Positions 52,616 through 61,667 of a DNA stretch of 64,000 bases are shown here, piece after piece (position 1 is the stretch's first letter; each line of letters opens with the position of its first letter). Source of the DNA: Nocardia vulneris. Lineage in GTDB: Bacteria > Actinomycetota > Actinomycetes > Mycobacteriales > Mycobacteriaceae. The stretch covers positions 62,001 to 126,000 of the forward strand of contig NZ_BDCI01000003.1 of NCBI RefSeq assembly GCF_001613425.1. Reading direction: 5' to 3'. The notes under the pieces were generated by a model. That model worked only from the letters and a program-made list of their open reading frames with translations, did no database searches and was not told the DNA's origin. A program made the position numbers and the translations under genes.

Positions 52616-52891
52616 TCAGAGGCTGAACGCGACCGCGCGCAGAATCAGCGCGACGATGAACACCACGGTGAAGGCCAGGTCGATCGACAAACCGCCCGCA
52701 CGAATCGGCGGCAACACTTTGCGCACCGGAGCGATCACCGGCTCGGTCGCAGCGTGCGTCACGTCGCGCGCCTTGCTCGCCCACGCCGGGCTGTTGCCGA
52801 GCACGCCGATCCAGTCCAGCACGAGCCGGGCCAGCATCAGCAGAATGAACACCGTCAAGACGATTCCGAGCAGCGTCCCGATGAGACTCAT
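52616..52891 (-). CDS. YggT-family membrane protein
   Basis: 91 residues from ATG 52891; GAAGGAG lies 8 bases before it, so the longer frame from 52906 is not needed. Two membrane segments: MSLIGTLLGIVLTVFILLML and LSIDLAFTVVFIVALILRAV; between them EPVIAPVRKVLPPIRAGGLS, the YggT signature. YggT proteins are usually near cell-division genes (after sepF/wag31 in actinobacteria); here it stands alone, beside the caspase protein. Role unclear. Confidence 0.9.
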   Translation of the reverse strand: MSLIGTLLGIVLTVFILLMLARLVLDWIGVLGNSPAWASKARDVTHAATEPVIAPVRKVLPPIRAGGLSIDLAFTVVFIVALILRAVAFSL

Positions 52892-53144
52892 ACCGAACTC
52901 CTTCATGGTGGCCAGGTCGGCCCTCTACCCGTGTCAACTCCGCGAGCCCGGAAAAAGTGTCCGCTTTGCCGGATTCTCAGAGGACTATCAGGCGAGCATA
53001 GTTCCGAAGTTCGCTGGTCACCGGTAGCGGCGACGCGTCGCGCCGAGATATCAGCCGCTCGGCCCATTGATCTCGGCCAGCGCCTGTGCAAGTGTCGGGC
53101 GTGCCCCAGCCAGGGGAATTCGTTGTCGGAAGGAAGAATTTGTC

Positions 53145-53576
53145 GTGATCTTCTCGACCAAAACCGCCGCCGCTGTCACGGCGTTCGGTGCGGTGACCGC
53201 CGCGCTCGCGCTCGCCGCACCCAGCGCGGGCGCCTCGGTGTCCCGGATCGAGGTCTCGCCCGGGCTGAGCTTCGGTAGCTCGGGCGCGTCGCTAGGCGCC
53301 GGCTGCTCCTACACGGTCACGGCCACCGCGAAGCCGGGCGCCACGGTCGTGTTCCTCGATGAGGTCGACGGTGCGCGCACCGACACCACGTTCAAGCCGG
53401 TCGGTCCGGTCGCGGACGCGTCGGGCAAGGCCAGCACGGTGTGGACGCCGGCCAAGAAGGGCGAGCACAAGATCTGGGCCGCCGAGTACGTGCAGGGCGA
53501 GGCCTACACCCTCACCACGGTGACCGTCGCGGGCTCCGGCATCGGCGCGGGCCCCGCCTGCGTCGTGCTGGGATAG
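53145..53576 (+). CDS. Secreted Ig-like-fold protein
   Basis: 143 residues from GTG 53145 behind GGAAGGAAG. Signal peptide about 1-30 (cleavage after SAGA), then a beta-sandwich (VSRIEVSPGLSFGSSGASLG, CSYTVTATAKPGATVVFLDE, GEHKIWAAEYVQGEAYTLTT) with two Cys that may form a disulfide. Small secreted Ig-like proteins are common in Nocardia and related genera. Function unknown. Confidence 0.82.
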   Translation: MIFSTKTAAAVTAFGAVTAALALAAPSAGASVSRIEVSPGLSFGSSGASLGAGCSYTVTATAKPGATVVFLDEVDGARTDTTFKPVGPVADASGKASTVWTPAKKGEHKIWAAEYVQGEAYTLTTVTVAGSGIGAGPACVVLG

Positions 53577-53621
53577 TCGCCTGCACCCGCGGCGAAGCCG
53601 TCCGGACGCGGCGACAGCCGC

Positions 53622-54227
53622 TCAGAGCCAGCCGAGTCGCTCGGCGGCCCGGACGGCTTCGGCGCGGGTGGTGCTGCCGGTCTTGCCGATGGCGGCCGAA
53701 AGATGGTTGCGGACGGTGCCTTCGGACAGATGCAGCTTCTTCGCGATAGCCCCCGCGGTGGCCCCGTCGGCCGCGGCCGCGAGGACTTCGCGCTCCCGTT
53801 CGGTGAGCGGCGACGTACCCGCGGTGAGTGTTTCGGCCGCCAACGCCGGATCCACCACCCGCAGACCCAGCTGCACCCGGCGCACGGCATCGGCGAGTTC
53901 CCTTGCCGGAGTGTCCTTCACGACGAAGCCATCGGCGCCGGCATCGATCGCGCGACGCAGGTAGCCCGGCCTGCCGAAAGTCGTCACCATGAGAATGCGC
54001 ACGCCGGGATGCGCGGCGTGGATCTGCGCGGCGACGGCGATCCCGTCCATGCCCGGCATCTCCACATCCAGCAGCACCACATCGGGATTCGTGCGATCGA
54101 CGGCCTCGAGTACCTCGTCGCCGCGCCCCACTTCGCCGACCACCTCCAGGTCGGACTCCAGTCCGAGCAGCGCGGCGAGTGCGCCGCGAACCAGCGCCTG
54201 GTCGTCGGCCAGTAGCAGCCGGATCAT
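53622..54227 (-). CDS. NarL/LuxR-family response regulator
   Basis: About 201 residues from ATG 54227 (AGGAAG upstream; GTG 54236 possible). Receiver domain with Asp54 as phosphate acceptor (VVLLDVEMPGMDG), acidic pair DD at 8-9, and Lys in VKDTP; C-terminal LuxR helix-turn-helix (LTEREREVLAAAADGATAGA, HLSEGTVRNHLSAAIGKTGS). Pairs with the sensor kinase just upstream. Together with the ABC genes further upstream it forms a DesKR/LiaSR-like stress or drug-response module. Confidence 0.95.
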   Translation of the reverse strand: MIRLLLADDQALVRGALAALLGLESDLEVVGEVGRGDEVLEAVDRTNPDVVLLDVEMPGMDGIAVAAQIHAAHPGVRILMVTTFGRPGYLRRAIDAGADGFVVKDTPARELADAVRRVQLGLRVVDPALAAETLTAGTSPLTEREREVLAAAADGATAGAIAKKLHLSEGTVRNHLSAAIGKTGSTTRAEAVRAAERLGWL

Positions 54228-54299
54228 CGTTCCCACTTCCTGTTTCGCGCGGGTGCGCGCCGAACCACACTCGACTCTTTCGCCGGCCGGGGCAAAGCC

Positions 54300-55481
54300 T
54301 CAGCCCGGCACGCTGGCACAGACACGCAAACCCCCTCCCTCCGGGGTGGCGAGGGTCAACGTGCCGCCCGCCGCGCGCACCCGCTCACGCAGGCCGGTCA
54401 ACCCCGACCCGGAACCCGCGACAGCGGCGAGGCCACGGCCGTCGTCGACCACCTCGATGCTGGTGGCGCTCACCCGCACCGTGCAGTGCCGGGCGGCGCT
54501 GTGCCGGATCACGTTGGTCACCGCCTCGCGCAGCACCCAGCCGAACAGCTCGCCGTGCGCCGGATCGGGCACCTCGTCGGGGAGATCCGCGGCGATATCG
54601 GCTGCAGCCAATGCCGTTCTCGCATTGGCCAGTTCGCCACGCAAGGACACCTCCCGTAAACCGCCGACGGTCTCACGCACGCCGGCCAGCGCCTCCCGTG
54701 CCAGCCGCTCGATATCGGCCAGCTCGGTCCGTGCCCGTGCCAGATCGACATCGAGAAGACGCTGTGCCAGTTCGGTTTTCACCGTGATCACGGTCAGCGA
54801 ATGGCCCAGGATGTCGTGCACGTCGCGGGCCACCCGGTTACGCTCCTCCACCAGGTCCAGTTCCGCACGCTGCCTGCGGTTCAGCTCGGCCAACCGCTCG
54901 CCGCGCAGGCCCAGCTGCCGGGCCAGCCAGATCCCCACCGGGATGAAGGCCAGGTAGAACGGCACGTCGGCGAGTTGCGAGCGGGGCGCGACGACCGGAA
55001 CGAGCAGCAGCGCGACCATCACCGCGAGCACCACGTAACCGGATTCGCGCAGCGGCAGATGGAAGATCGCGACCACCGCGACGTACAGCGCGGTCGGCAA
55101 GGCGGCCCCGCCGAGGGTCGCCACCAGGGCGACGTGCAAGCCGACCAGCAGGGCGAGCACCGCCCAGATTCGCTGATCGACCGGCTGATCCACCATGAGG
55201 TCGCGGGGACCGGTACGCCGGAACATCAGGAACGAGCCGACGACGAGCGCGGCGAAGCCGAGCAGGAACAGCGCCGCGAGCACTGCGTCGCCTTCCTCTC
55301 CGCGTGACCAGTGCTGCATGATCGGCGGCACCAGCCAGACCAGCCAGACCACGGCGATGAACACCCCGAACCACCCGCGGCGCCTGCCGTTCACCGTGTA
55401 CGACTGGTCCTCCAGGGCGCGATCGATGAGCCCGGACAGGCCCACCGCCCGCACGGCGCGCAGCCGGGCGTTCAGTCCCAT
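54300..55481 (-). CDS. Sensor histidine kinase (HisKA_3, DesK/LiaS-like)
   Basis: About 393 residues from ATG 55481 with GGAGG 6 bases upstream. Six membrane segments in the N-terminal half (GWFGVFIAVVWLVWLVPPIM, ALFLLGFAALVVGSFLMF and others) with almost no extracytoplasmic loop, so it probably senses the membrane itself. HisKA_3 dimer box EERNRVARDVHDILGHSLTV has the phospho-accepting His; HATPase motifs NVIRHSAARHCTVRV, VVDDGRGL and GSGLTGLRERV follow. Partner of the response regulator 70 bases downstream. Confidence 0.94.
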   Translation of the reverse strand: MGLNARLRAVRAVGLSGLIDRALEDQSYTVNGRRRGWFGVFIAVVWLVWLVPPIMQHWSRGEEGDAVLAALFLLGFAALVVGSFLMFRRTGPRDLMVDQPVDQRIWAVLALLVGLHVALVATLGGAALPTALYVAVVAIFHLPLRESGYVVLAVMVALLLVPVVAPRSQLADVPFYLAFIPVGIWLARQLGLRGERLAELNRRQRAELDLVEERNRVARDVHDILGHSLTVITVKTELAQRLLDVDLARARTELADIERLAREALAGVRETVGGLREVSLRGELANARTALAAADIAADLPDEVPDPAHGELFGWVLREAVTNVIRHSAARHCTVRVSATSIEVVDDGRGLAAVAGSGSGLTGLRERVRAAGGTLTLATPEGGGLRVCASVPG

Positions 55482-55587
55482 GCCACACCTCCGGCCCGCG
55501 CCGGGGAGCGGCGAACGCTGCGGAAATGGTGGGCGATCACGAGGACTGACGGTACCGAACCCGCACCCGCCCACCGCACGCACCGAA

Positions 55588-55602
55588 TGTCACGTGGTGT
55601 CA
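55588..55602. promoter_or_regulatory. TGTCA pair upstream of the two-component genes
   Basis: Two TGTCA elements, 10 bases apart (55588-55592 and 55598-55602), in ATGTCACGTGGTGTCATG. The same half-site recurs in front of the ABC genes (57458-57493), so it may be the response regulator's binding motif. Confidence 0.4.
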
Positions 55603-55633
55603 TGTCGACCTTTCCTTGCGACCCGACCGCGAC

Positions 55634-55663
55634 GCGGTCGCCCACCCCTCGACGGGCGACCGC
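55634..55663 (-). terminator. Hairpin terminator after the ABC permease
   Basis: GCGGTCGCCC at 55634-55643 pairs with GGGCGACCGC at 55654-55663; begins 8 bases past the permease stop (minus strand). Confidence 0.65.
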
Positions 55664-55670
55664 GGGCAGC

Positions 55671-56456
55671 TCAACGCGCGGTGTCGCGGCGGAACAGGTA
55701 CGCCGACCCGCCGATGAACAGCGCCGCCCACACCACCACGTTCAGCACACCCAACGCGATCGACCCGGCACTGCTGTCGCCGAAGGGAATTCGGGACAGC
55801 GTCGCGACGCCGTTGGTCGGGAACACCCGGGAGACGGTGTCGAACCACCCGTGCAGCGGAATGAACAGCCCGCCCGCGAACGACAGCACGGCGAGCACCG
55901 GGCCGAGCAACTGCATCACGTTCTCCGAAGGCAGCAGGTAGCCGACGAACAGCCCGAACGCCGCGAAGACCAGCGAGGTGAGCCAGGCGAGCAGGAAACA
56001 GCTCACCCAGGCGACCGGGGTGAGGTGCGCGCCGAGCGCGGCGCCGACCACGAAGACCGCGGTCACCGACACCAGCCCGAGCACCATCGCGACCGCGACC
56101 TTGGTGGCGATATAGGCGACGGGACGCAGTGGTGTGAGCCGCAATTGGCGACTCCACCCCTGGGCACGTTCGATCGCCACCATCGCGCCGCCGCTGGTGG
56201 TGGCGAGCATCGCGCCGTACACGGCCATCGACACCATCACGTAACCGGTCACGTTGCCGGAGCCGTAGGACTGCGTCCGGAAATCGGATTGCAGGCCGAA
56301 GATGACGAAGAACAGCGGCGGGATGAGCAGGGTGAAGATCATCGTGCGCCGGTTGCGCAGCATGCGGCGCAGCTCCACCCGCAGGAAGCCGAGGCTGAAC
56401 CCGCCCAGCGGGGTCGGGCGGCGGGCGGAAACCGGCTCGGCGGCAAGGGTTGTCAT
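55671..56456 (-). CDS. ABC-2 type exporter permease
   Basis: 261 residues from ATG 56456, one base after the stop of the ATPase gene. Six membrane segments (TMIFTLLIPPLFFVIFGLQS near the start; LVSVTAVFVVGAALGAHLTP, WLTSLVFAAFGLFVGYLLPS later). ABC-2 (DrrB/NodJ-like) permeases export drugs, lipids or polysaccharides with an ATPase partner. Likely exports a membrane-active compound sensed by the adjoining kinase. Confidence 0.92.
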   Translation of the reverse strand: MTTLAAEPVSARRPTPLGGFSLGFLRVELRRMLRNRRTMIFTLLIPPLFFVIFGLQSDFRTQSYGSGNVTGYVMVSMAVYGAMLATTSGGAMVAIERAQGWSRQLRLTPLRPVAYIATKVAVAMVLGLVSVTAVFVVGAALGAHLTPVAWVSCFLLAWLTSLVFAAFGLFVGYLLPSENVMQLLGPVLAVLSFAGGLFIPLHGWFDTVSRVFPTNGVATLSRIPFGDSSAGSIALGVLNVVVWAALFIGGSAYLFRRDTAR

Positions 56457-56457
56457 C

Positions 56458-57420
56458 TCAGTTCTCTCCGGTGGTCAGCGCGAGGAAGGCGGATTCGAGG
56501 TTGTGCGAGGTGATTTCGAGATCGACGGCCGCGGTCTCGGTGAGCAGGTAGCGGGCCACCGCATCGGAATCGCTGGTGCGCACGATGATTCGGTCACCCC
56601 GCTGCTCCACGTCGTCGACACCGGGCAGCGCGAGCAGATCCGGCGGCACGGCACCGGCGAGGGTGGCGCGCACCGCGCGACCCGACGCCAGATTCTTGAT
56701 CTCGGCCGCGCTGCCGTCGGCGACCACCTTGCCCGCCCGGACGAGCACGATCCGATCGGCGTACGCGTCGGCCTCGTCCAGGTAGTGGGTGGCGAACACG
56801 ACGGTGCGGCCGCGCTCGGAGTCCTCCCGCATCGCGTTCCAGAAGTCCCGGCGCCCTTCGACATCCATGCCGGTGGTGGGTTCGTCGAGCACGATCAGAT
56901 CCGGGTTCGGCAGTAGTGCCAGCGCGAACCGCAGCCGCTGTCGTTGCCCGCCCGAGCATTTGCCGACCAGCCGGCCCGCGATCTCGGTGATGCCTGCCCG
57001 CCCGAGTACCTCGTCGACCGGCCGGGCGGCCGCGTACAGGGTCGCGACCAGCCGCACCGTCTCGGCGACGGTGAGATCGGGCAGCAACCCGCCGGATTGC
57101 AGCACCGCCGAAATCCGGCCCACCGCAAGCGCTTCCGCCGGCGTACCGCCGAACACCGCCACGCTGCCCGCGTCCGGGGACGCCAGGCCGAGCACCATGT
57201 CGAGGGTGGTGGTCTTGCCCGCCCCGTTCGGCCCGAGGAAGGCGACGATCTCGCCGGGTTCGATCACGAGATCCAGCCCGTCCACGGCCTGCACCGCGCC
57301 GCCGCCGGGTAGCGCGAAGCTCTTACGCAGATCGCGCAGTTCGATCGCGGCCGCGGCCGAGCGTTTCGCGGACCCGTCGGCCGTTGCGCGGACGGCCCCG
57401 GTCGTCAGTGCTGATGTCAT
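56458..57420 (-). CDS. ABC exporter ATP-binding protein (DrrA-like)
   Basis: 320 residues from ATG 57420. Walker A LGPNGAGKTTTL, Q-loop SAVLQSGGLL, signature CSGGQRQRLRFALAL (the usual L of LSGGQ is C), Walker B LIVLDEPTTGMD, H-loop FATHYLDEADAYADR; the C-terminal 80 residues are the DrrA-type extension. Pairs with the permease; first gene of the four-gene cluster that ends with the response regulator. Two palindromic sites lie just upstream. Confidence 0.94.
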   Translation of the reverse strand: MTSALTTGAVRATADGSAKRSAAAAIELRDLRKSFALPGGGAVQAVDGLDLVIEPGEIVAFLGPNGAGKTTTLDMVLGLASPDAGSVAVFGGTPAEALAVGRISAVLQSGGLLPDLTVAETVRLVATLYAAARPVDEVLGRAGITEIAGRLVGKCSGGQRQRLRFALALLPNPDLIVLDEPTTGMDVEGRRDFWNAMREDSERGRTVVFATHYLDEADAYADRIVLVRAGKVVADGSAAEIKNLASGRAVRATLAGAVPPDLLALPGVDDVEQRGDRIIVRTSDSDAVARYLLTETAAVDLEITSHNLESAFLALTTGEN

Positions 57421-57457
57421 GCCTCAACACTCGCGCACCGCGGCGCGCACGACCCCA

Positions 57458-57493
57458 CATGACTGTCACGTGTCGCGCATGACAGTTGTCATG
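57458..57493. promoter_or_regulatory. Two palindromic sites ahead of the ABC operon
   Basis: CATGACAGTTGTCATG (57478-57493) is a perfect palindrome with 7-base arms; TGACTGTCA (57460-57468) is a shorter one. Both contain TGTCA, also found before the kinase gene, so they may be operators for the LuxR-type regulator, controlling the exporter in response to the kinase. Confidence 0.6.
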
Positions 57494-57535
57494 GGTGCGC
57501 GGATAACTCACATACCGGACGGACCGGGCGCCGAC

Positions 57536-57964
57536 TCAGGGCACCAGACCCTGACGGGCCTTGCCCGCGCCGGAGAGCACGAGTACCAGCATGGTGGCGA
57601 GGGCCTGATCTTCCAGACCCGCGGCGGGGAAGGTGTAGCGCAGGATGATGTCGGCGAGCTTGTCGTGGCCGATCACGGTGAGCGAACCGAACTGCAGCGC
57701 GTTGTTCCGCTCGGCGACCCGCTTGTGCAGCTGCGCGTTCAGCGGCCGATCCCAGGCCAGCACGCAGGTCAAGGTCAGCACATCGAGGCCGGGGGCCAGG
57801 TTGACCGCCCGCAACGAGCACAGCGCGCCCTCGTATTCGAAGCCGATCGAGCCCTCGGGATCGACGCGCACGTCGATGTCGTAGTACGACAGGGAGGCGC
57901 CCGCGCGCGCCTGCAGTTCCTGTTCCGGAGTCACCGATGATTCCATGCCTGTGCCGCCGTTCAC
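57536..57964 (-). CDS. YbjN-like protein (Rv2360c-type position)
   Basis: 142 residues from GTG 57964, overlapping the stop of the prenyltransferase gene (GTGA); ATG 57946 is a possible alternative. The fold looks like the two-layer YbjN/secretion-chaperone type: [77 protein letters not shown]. No catalytic residues. Its overlap with uppS means coupled translation; the same position in M. tuberculosis is Rv2360c, of unknown function. Confidence 0.78.
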   Translation of the reverse strand: MNGGTGMESSVTPEQELQARAGASLSYYDIDVRVDPEGSIGFEYEGALCSLRAVNLAPGLDVLTLTCVLAWDRPLNAQLHKRVAERNNALQFGSLTVIGHDKLADIILRYTFPAAGLEDQALATMLVLVLSGAGKARQGLVP

Positions 57965-58785
57965 TTGGTGCCGCCGAAGCGCCGATCACGCGAAGCGTAC
58001 TCGAGGCAGGCGGCCCACAGGTTGCGCCGGTCGAAATCGGGGAAAAGGGTGTCCTGATAGACGAATTCGGCGTAGGCGGACTGCCAGATGAGGAAGTTCG
58101 AACTGCGGAATTCCCCGGAGGGGCGCAGGAACAGGTCGACGTCGGGCATGTCCGGTTCATCCAGGAACCGCGCCACCGTCGCCTCGGTGACCTTCTCCGG
58201 ATCGATCTCCCCCGCGGCCACCCGGCGTGCGATTTCCCTTGCCGCGTCGGCGATTTCGGCGCGACCGCCGTAGTTGACGCACATCGTCAGGGTCATCACC
58301 GTGTTGTGCTTGGTCATCTCTTCGGCGATCTCGAGCTCGTTGATCACGCTGCGCCACAGCCGGGGCCGCCGACCCGCCCAGCGCACCCGCACACCCATCT
58401 CGTTCATCTCGTCGCGCCGGCGCCGGATCACGTCCCGGTTGAAGCCCATCAGAAAGCGCACCTCGTCGGGGCTGCGCCGCCAGTTCTCGGTGGAGAAGGC
58501 ATAGGCCGAGAGCCACTTCACGCCCATTTCGATACAACCCTCGACGGTGTCCATCAGCACCGCCTCACCGCGCTCGTGCCCCGCGGTGCGCGGCAGCCCG
58601 CGCTCCTGGGCCCAGCGGCCGTTGCCGTCCATCACCAGCGCGACATGGTTCGGCACCAGCTCAGCCGGGATGGCAGGCGGACGCGCCCCCGACGGATGCT
58701 GCGAGGGCGGGCGAACGGTGCTGGTCGCGACCGACCCCGCGGGGTTCGGCCGGGTCGCGGTGGAGGAGTCTCGGCGCAGGATCAC
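57961..58785 (-). CDS. uppS: cis-Prenyltransferase (decaprenyl/undecaprenyl diphosphate synthase)
   Basis: 274 residues from GTG 58785. Motifs of the cis-prenyltransferase family: [20 protein letters not shown] (catalytic Asp), [38 protein letters not shown] and the C-terminal [20 protein letters not shown] plus [14 protein letters not shown]. Makes the polyprenyl phosphate that carries peptidoglycan and arabinogalactan precursors. Synteny matches Rv2361c. Confidence 0.97.
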   Translation of the reverse strand: MILRRDSSTATRPNPAGSVATSTVRPPSQHPSGARPPAIPAELVPNHVALVMDGNGRWAQERGLPRTAGHERGEAVLMDTVEGCIEMGVKWLSAYAFSTENWRRSPDEVRFLMGFNRDVIRRRRDEMNEMGVRVRWAGRRPRLWRSVINELEIAEEMTKHNTVMTLTMCVNYGGRAEIADAAREIARRVAAGEIDPEKVTEATVARFLDEPDMPDVDLFLRPSGEFRSSNFLIWQSAYAEFVYQDTLFPDFDRRNLWAACLEYASRDRRFGGTK

Positions 58786-58845
58786 GGCCCCTATCCTGCC
58801 TGATGGTTGTGGAGACCCTGTGACGGTCTCCGTCCAGGCCCCTGA

Positions 58846-59598
58846 TCAGGCGGGCGAACCCACCGCCCGGGACCGCTCGATCAGCGGCAACGTGCGCAAC
58901 TGCCGCTCCAGATGCCATTGCAGATGCGCGGCGACCAAGCCACTGGCCTGCCTGCGCACCCCCTCGGGCACCGCCTCGACGTACTCCCATTCGCCACGCA
59001 ACAACGCCACCAGCAGGTCGAGCACGCCCTGTGCCGGGGTCGCCGCACCGGGCGGACGGCAGTGCACGCACACCGCGCCCCCCGCCGCGACGTGGAAGGC
59101 CCGATGCGGACCGGGGGTCGCGCATTTGGCGCATTCGTCCAGCGCGGGCGCCCAGCCCGCGAAACCCATGGCGCGCAACAGGTACGCGTCCAGGATCAGC
59201 TCGTGCGGTCGCTGTTTGGCCGCGATGGCGCGCAGCGCGCTCGCGGTGAGCGCGTGCAGCCGCGGCGCGGGCGCGCGCTCCTCACCGGCCAGCCGTTCCG
59301 CGGTTTCCAGCACCGCGCAGGCCGTGGTGTAGCGCCCGTAGTCGTCGATGATGTCGGCGGCGAACGCCTCCACCGTGTGTACCTGGGTCACCACGTCCAG
59401 CGTGCGGCCGGGATGCAACTGCACGTCGATGTAGGCGAACGGTTCCAGCCTGGCCCCGAACTTCGATTTCGTCCGGCGCACTCCCTTGGCCACGGCACGC
59501 ACCAAACCGTGCTGGCGCGTCAGCAACGTGACGATGCGGTCCGCCTCGCCCAGCTTGTGCTGGCGTACCACCACCGCCACATCCCGATACAAACGCAC
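58846..59598 (-). CDS. recO: DNA repair protein RecO
   Basis: 250 residues from GTG 59598. OB-fold at the N-terminus (LYRDVAVVVRQHKLGEADRI, VTLLTRQHGLVRAVAKGVRR, TKSKFGARLEPFAYIDVQL), then a helical domain with a four-Cys zinc site (LDECAKCATPG and AVCVHCRP). RecO anneals SSB-coated strands and helps RecR load RecA at gaps. 60 bases upstream of uppS on the same strand, as in Rv2362c. Confidence 0.96.
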   Translation of the reverse strand: MRLYRDVAVVVRQHKLGEADRIVTLLTRQHGLVRAVAKGVRRTKSKFGARLEPFAYIDVQLHPGRTLDVVTQVHTVEAFAADIIDDYGRYTTACAVLETAERLAGEERAPAPRLHALTASALRAIAAKQRPHELILDAYLLRAMGFAGWAPALDECAKCATPGPHRAFHVAAGGAVCVHCRPPGAATPAQGVLDLLVALLRGEWEYVEAVPEGVRRQASGLVAAHLQWHLERQLRTLPLIERSRAVGSPA

Positions 59599-59765
59599 GC
59601 CTCATCCTCCCATGAACACCCGACAGCCCTCGGCAGGCGCGCACCCCTATACCGGTCCGGCGCCAGTAGGGGTTGATCGACCAGTCCCGGCGAATCCGCC
59701 ATTGCCGCTCGGTGCGCTGACCTATTCTTTTCCTCTACCGCACTGTTGGGGAGGGGTTTTCACAG

Positions 59766-60146
59766 TTGGACGACCTACTTGGCACCGGAACCGCCGCGGG
59801 TTTCCGGGCCACTCGAGAATTACTCGGCCTGCCGGTGCCATGGTGCGCCCGGCTCTTCGCCGTGGCCGAGCGCACCGTGGAGCGCTGGGAGAAGGGCGCG
59901 TTCCAGATCCCGGACACGGTCGCGCGTGAGCTCGCCGAAATCGCCGACGAGACCGAGCAGGTCGTCGATGCGATGGTCGACGCCATCGGGGCGGGTGAGA
60001 TCTCGCCGCGCCTGCACACCTACCGGACCAACGACGACTACTGCAGGCACGAGCCGGGCACCCGCTACCCCGCCACCTGGCATCGCGCCGTCTGCGCCCG
60101 GGTGATGGCGGAGTTGCCGCAGGTCGAGCTGCAGTTCGTGGAGTAG
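59766..60146 (+). CDS. Small XRE-like DNA-binding protein (DUF1870-like)
   Basis: 126 residues from TTG 59766, with GGGGAGGGG a little far upstream. The N-terminal 70 residues are a helix-turn-helix (LLGLPVPWCARLFAVAERTV, ERWEKGAFQIPDTVARELAE), then helices DETEQVVDAMVDAIGAGE and YCRHEPGTRYPATWHRAVC. Resembles the DUF1870/YdiL-like HTH proteins, related to Aca2 anti-CRISPR-associated regulators in fold. Target unknown. Confidence 0.72.
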   Translation: MDDLLGTGTAAGFRATRELLGLPVPWCARLFAVAERTVERWEKGAFQIPDTVARELAEIADETEQVVDAMVDAIGAGEISPRLHTYRTNDDYCRHEPGTRYPATWHRAVCARVMAELPQVELQFVE

Positions 60147-60178
60147 CTCGGCGTCACCGCGTCGGCATCCATCGGATG

Positions 60179-60778
60179 TCAGTTCCGCAGCAGGCCGGAG
60201 ATCAGCAGCAGCACCGACTGCTGCGCGTCGGCGCGGGCGGTGTCGGGGTCGTCCGCGTGCGCGACGATCAACGCCGCCTCGCTCAATGCGCTGAGCACGA
60301 GTTGACTCAGCACCCGCACCGGCGCGTCCGCGATCAGCCCGGCGGCGCGGGCGCGCTCCAACTGCGTGGTGATCAGGCCGAGGCCGTGCCTGCTCTCGAA
60401 TTCGCGCCAGGCCTGCCAGCCCAGCACCGCGGGTGCGTCGGTGAGCGCGATCCGCAGCATCGGCGGGCGCTGACAGATCTCCAGGAAAAGCCCGAGGCCG
60501 ATCGCCATCGCGGCCATCACATCGTCGGAATCGACTGCGCCGATGGCGGATTCGATCTCCGCGGTGCTCTCGATCTCGATCTGCTCCAGCACCGCGAGGA
60601 ACAGACCGCGTTTGTCGCCGTAGTGGTGATGCAGCGCACCGCGGGTGACCCCGGCCTCGGTGACGAGCTCTTCCGCCGAGGTCGCCGCGAAGCCGCGCTC
60701 GGTGAACAGGCGACGTCCGGCCTGTTCGAGCGCGGCCCTGGTGGTGCGGGAGCGATCCTCCTGGCTACGGCGTGGCAT
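60179..60778 (-). CDS. TetR-family repressor
   Basis: 199 residues from ATG 60778, overlapping the stop of the hydrolase gene by 14 bases. HTH: RTTRAALEQAGRRLFTERGF, AATSAEELVTEAGVTRGALH, HHYGDKRGLFLAVLEQIE. C-terminal TetR ligand domain (about 80-199). Co-transcribed with the hydrolase and probably regulates that operon through the 21-base palindrome at 61668-61688, so the hydrolase substrate or product may be the inducer. Confidence 0.93.
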   Translation of the reverse strand: MPRRSQEDRSRTTRAALEQAGRRLFTERGFAATSAEELVTEAGVTRGALHHHYGDKRGLFLAVLEQIEIESTAEIESAIGAVDSDDVMAAMAIGLGLFLEICQRPPMLRIALTDAPAVLGWQAWREFESRHGLGLITTQLERARAAGLIADAPVRVLSQLVLSALSEAALIVAHADDPDTARADAQQSVLLLISGLLRN

Positions 60779-61631
60779 GCAGCCGAGTGAACTCCAGGAT
60801 CGCTGCGGTGAGCAACTCGGGCTGGTCCTCCGGCAGGAGTGTGTAGGAGTCGTCGACGACCTGCAGCGTCGCGTGCGGCAGGTCGCGGGCCAGGCGTTCG
60901 GCGAACGCGAGCGGGAAGACCCGGTCCTCGCGCGCCCACACCAGCAGCACCGGAACCTCGACCCCCGCGAAATGTTTCGCGGCTTCCAGCGTGTACTTCT
61001 TGCGCGCGGTCTTCAGGAATCGCCGCAGGTCGCGCCGCACTCCGCCGGACCGGCGGCTCGGCAGCACGTACGAATCGACGACCTCCCGCGGTGGCAGCCG
61101 CTTGACCACCAGGCCGAAGGCCAGCGGCGTGCGGTGCAGTGCGCGGATCCGCAGGGCCTCCAGCAGCGGCCGCAGCGAACCCGGGACCCACCCCAGCCAG
61201 CCCAGCGCGGTGAACGGCGCGGGCAGGAACCCCTCGTAGCTATCGACCGCGGCCAGTACCACCCGCCCGATCCGAGCCGGCTGCCGGGTCATCAGCACCT
61301 GGGTGATCGCGCCGCCGGTGTCGTTGGCGACGATCGTGACGTCGGTCAGGTCGAGCCGTTCCAGGAAGGCGGCGATGAGGTCGGCCACCCCGGTCGGCGT
61401 CAGATCCGCGTCGGGCACCGGAATCGAGTGCGCGCCGAGCGGCCAATCAGGGGCCAGGCAGCGGTAGCCGGCCGCGGCGATGCCCGGCACCACGTTGCGC
61501 CACAGATCCGCGTTGACGAGCAGGCCGTGCACGAAGACGACGGGCGGCCCCTCCCCCGTCTCGTGGTAGCGGATGCGGCCGCCGGGCAGATCGATCTCGT
61601 GCGTCCGGCCGAGTGCGGTGCTGGTTGCCAT
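60765..61631 (-). CDS. Alpha/beta-hydrolase
   Basis: 288 residues from ATG 61631 with GGAGGAAGACG immediately upstream; the frame is open to 61754 but the extra part crosses the operator. Oxyanion VFVHGLLVNADLW, candidate nucleophile Asp in TIVANDTGGAITQ (the GxSxG serine is replaced by Asp, as in haloalkane-dehalogenase- and epoxide-hydrolase-like enzymes), second acid in LLVWAREDRVFP and His region LPHATLQVVDDSYTLLPEDQ. The Asp nucleophile suggests a dehalogenase/epoxide-hydrolase-type reaction; the final His is not obvious, so activity is uncertain. Confidence 0.88.
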   Translation of the reverse strand: MATSTALGRTHEIDLPGGRIRYHETGEGPPVVFVHGLLVNADLWRNVVPGIAAAGYRCLAPDWPLGAHSIPVPDADLTPTGVADLIAAFLERLDLTDVTIVANDTGGAITQVLMTRQPARIGRVVLAAVDSYEGFLPAPFTALGWLGWVPGSLRPLLEALRIRALHRTPLAFGLVVKRLPPREVVDSYVLPSRRSGGVRRDLRRFLKTARKKYTLEAAKHFAGVEVPVLLVWAREDRVFPLAFAERLARDLPHATLQVVDDSYTLLPEDQPELLTAAILEFTRLHATP

Positions 61632-61667
61632 CGTCTTCCTCCATCGAGTCGCGGTGCCAACACCTTT

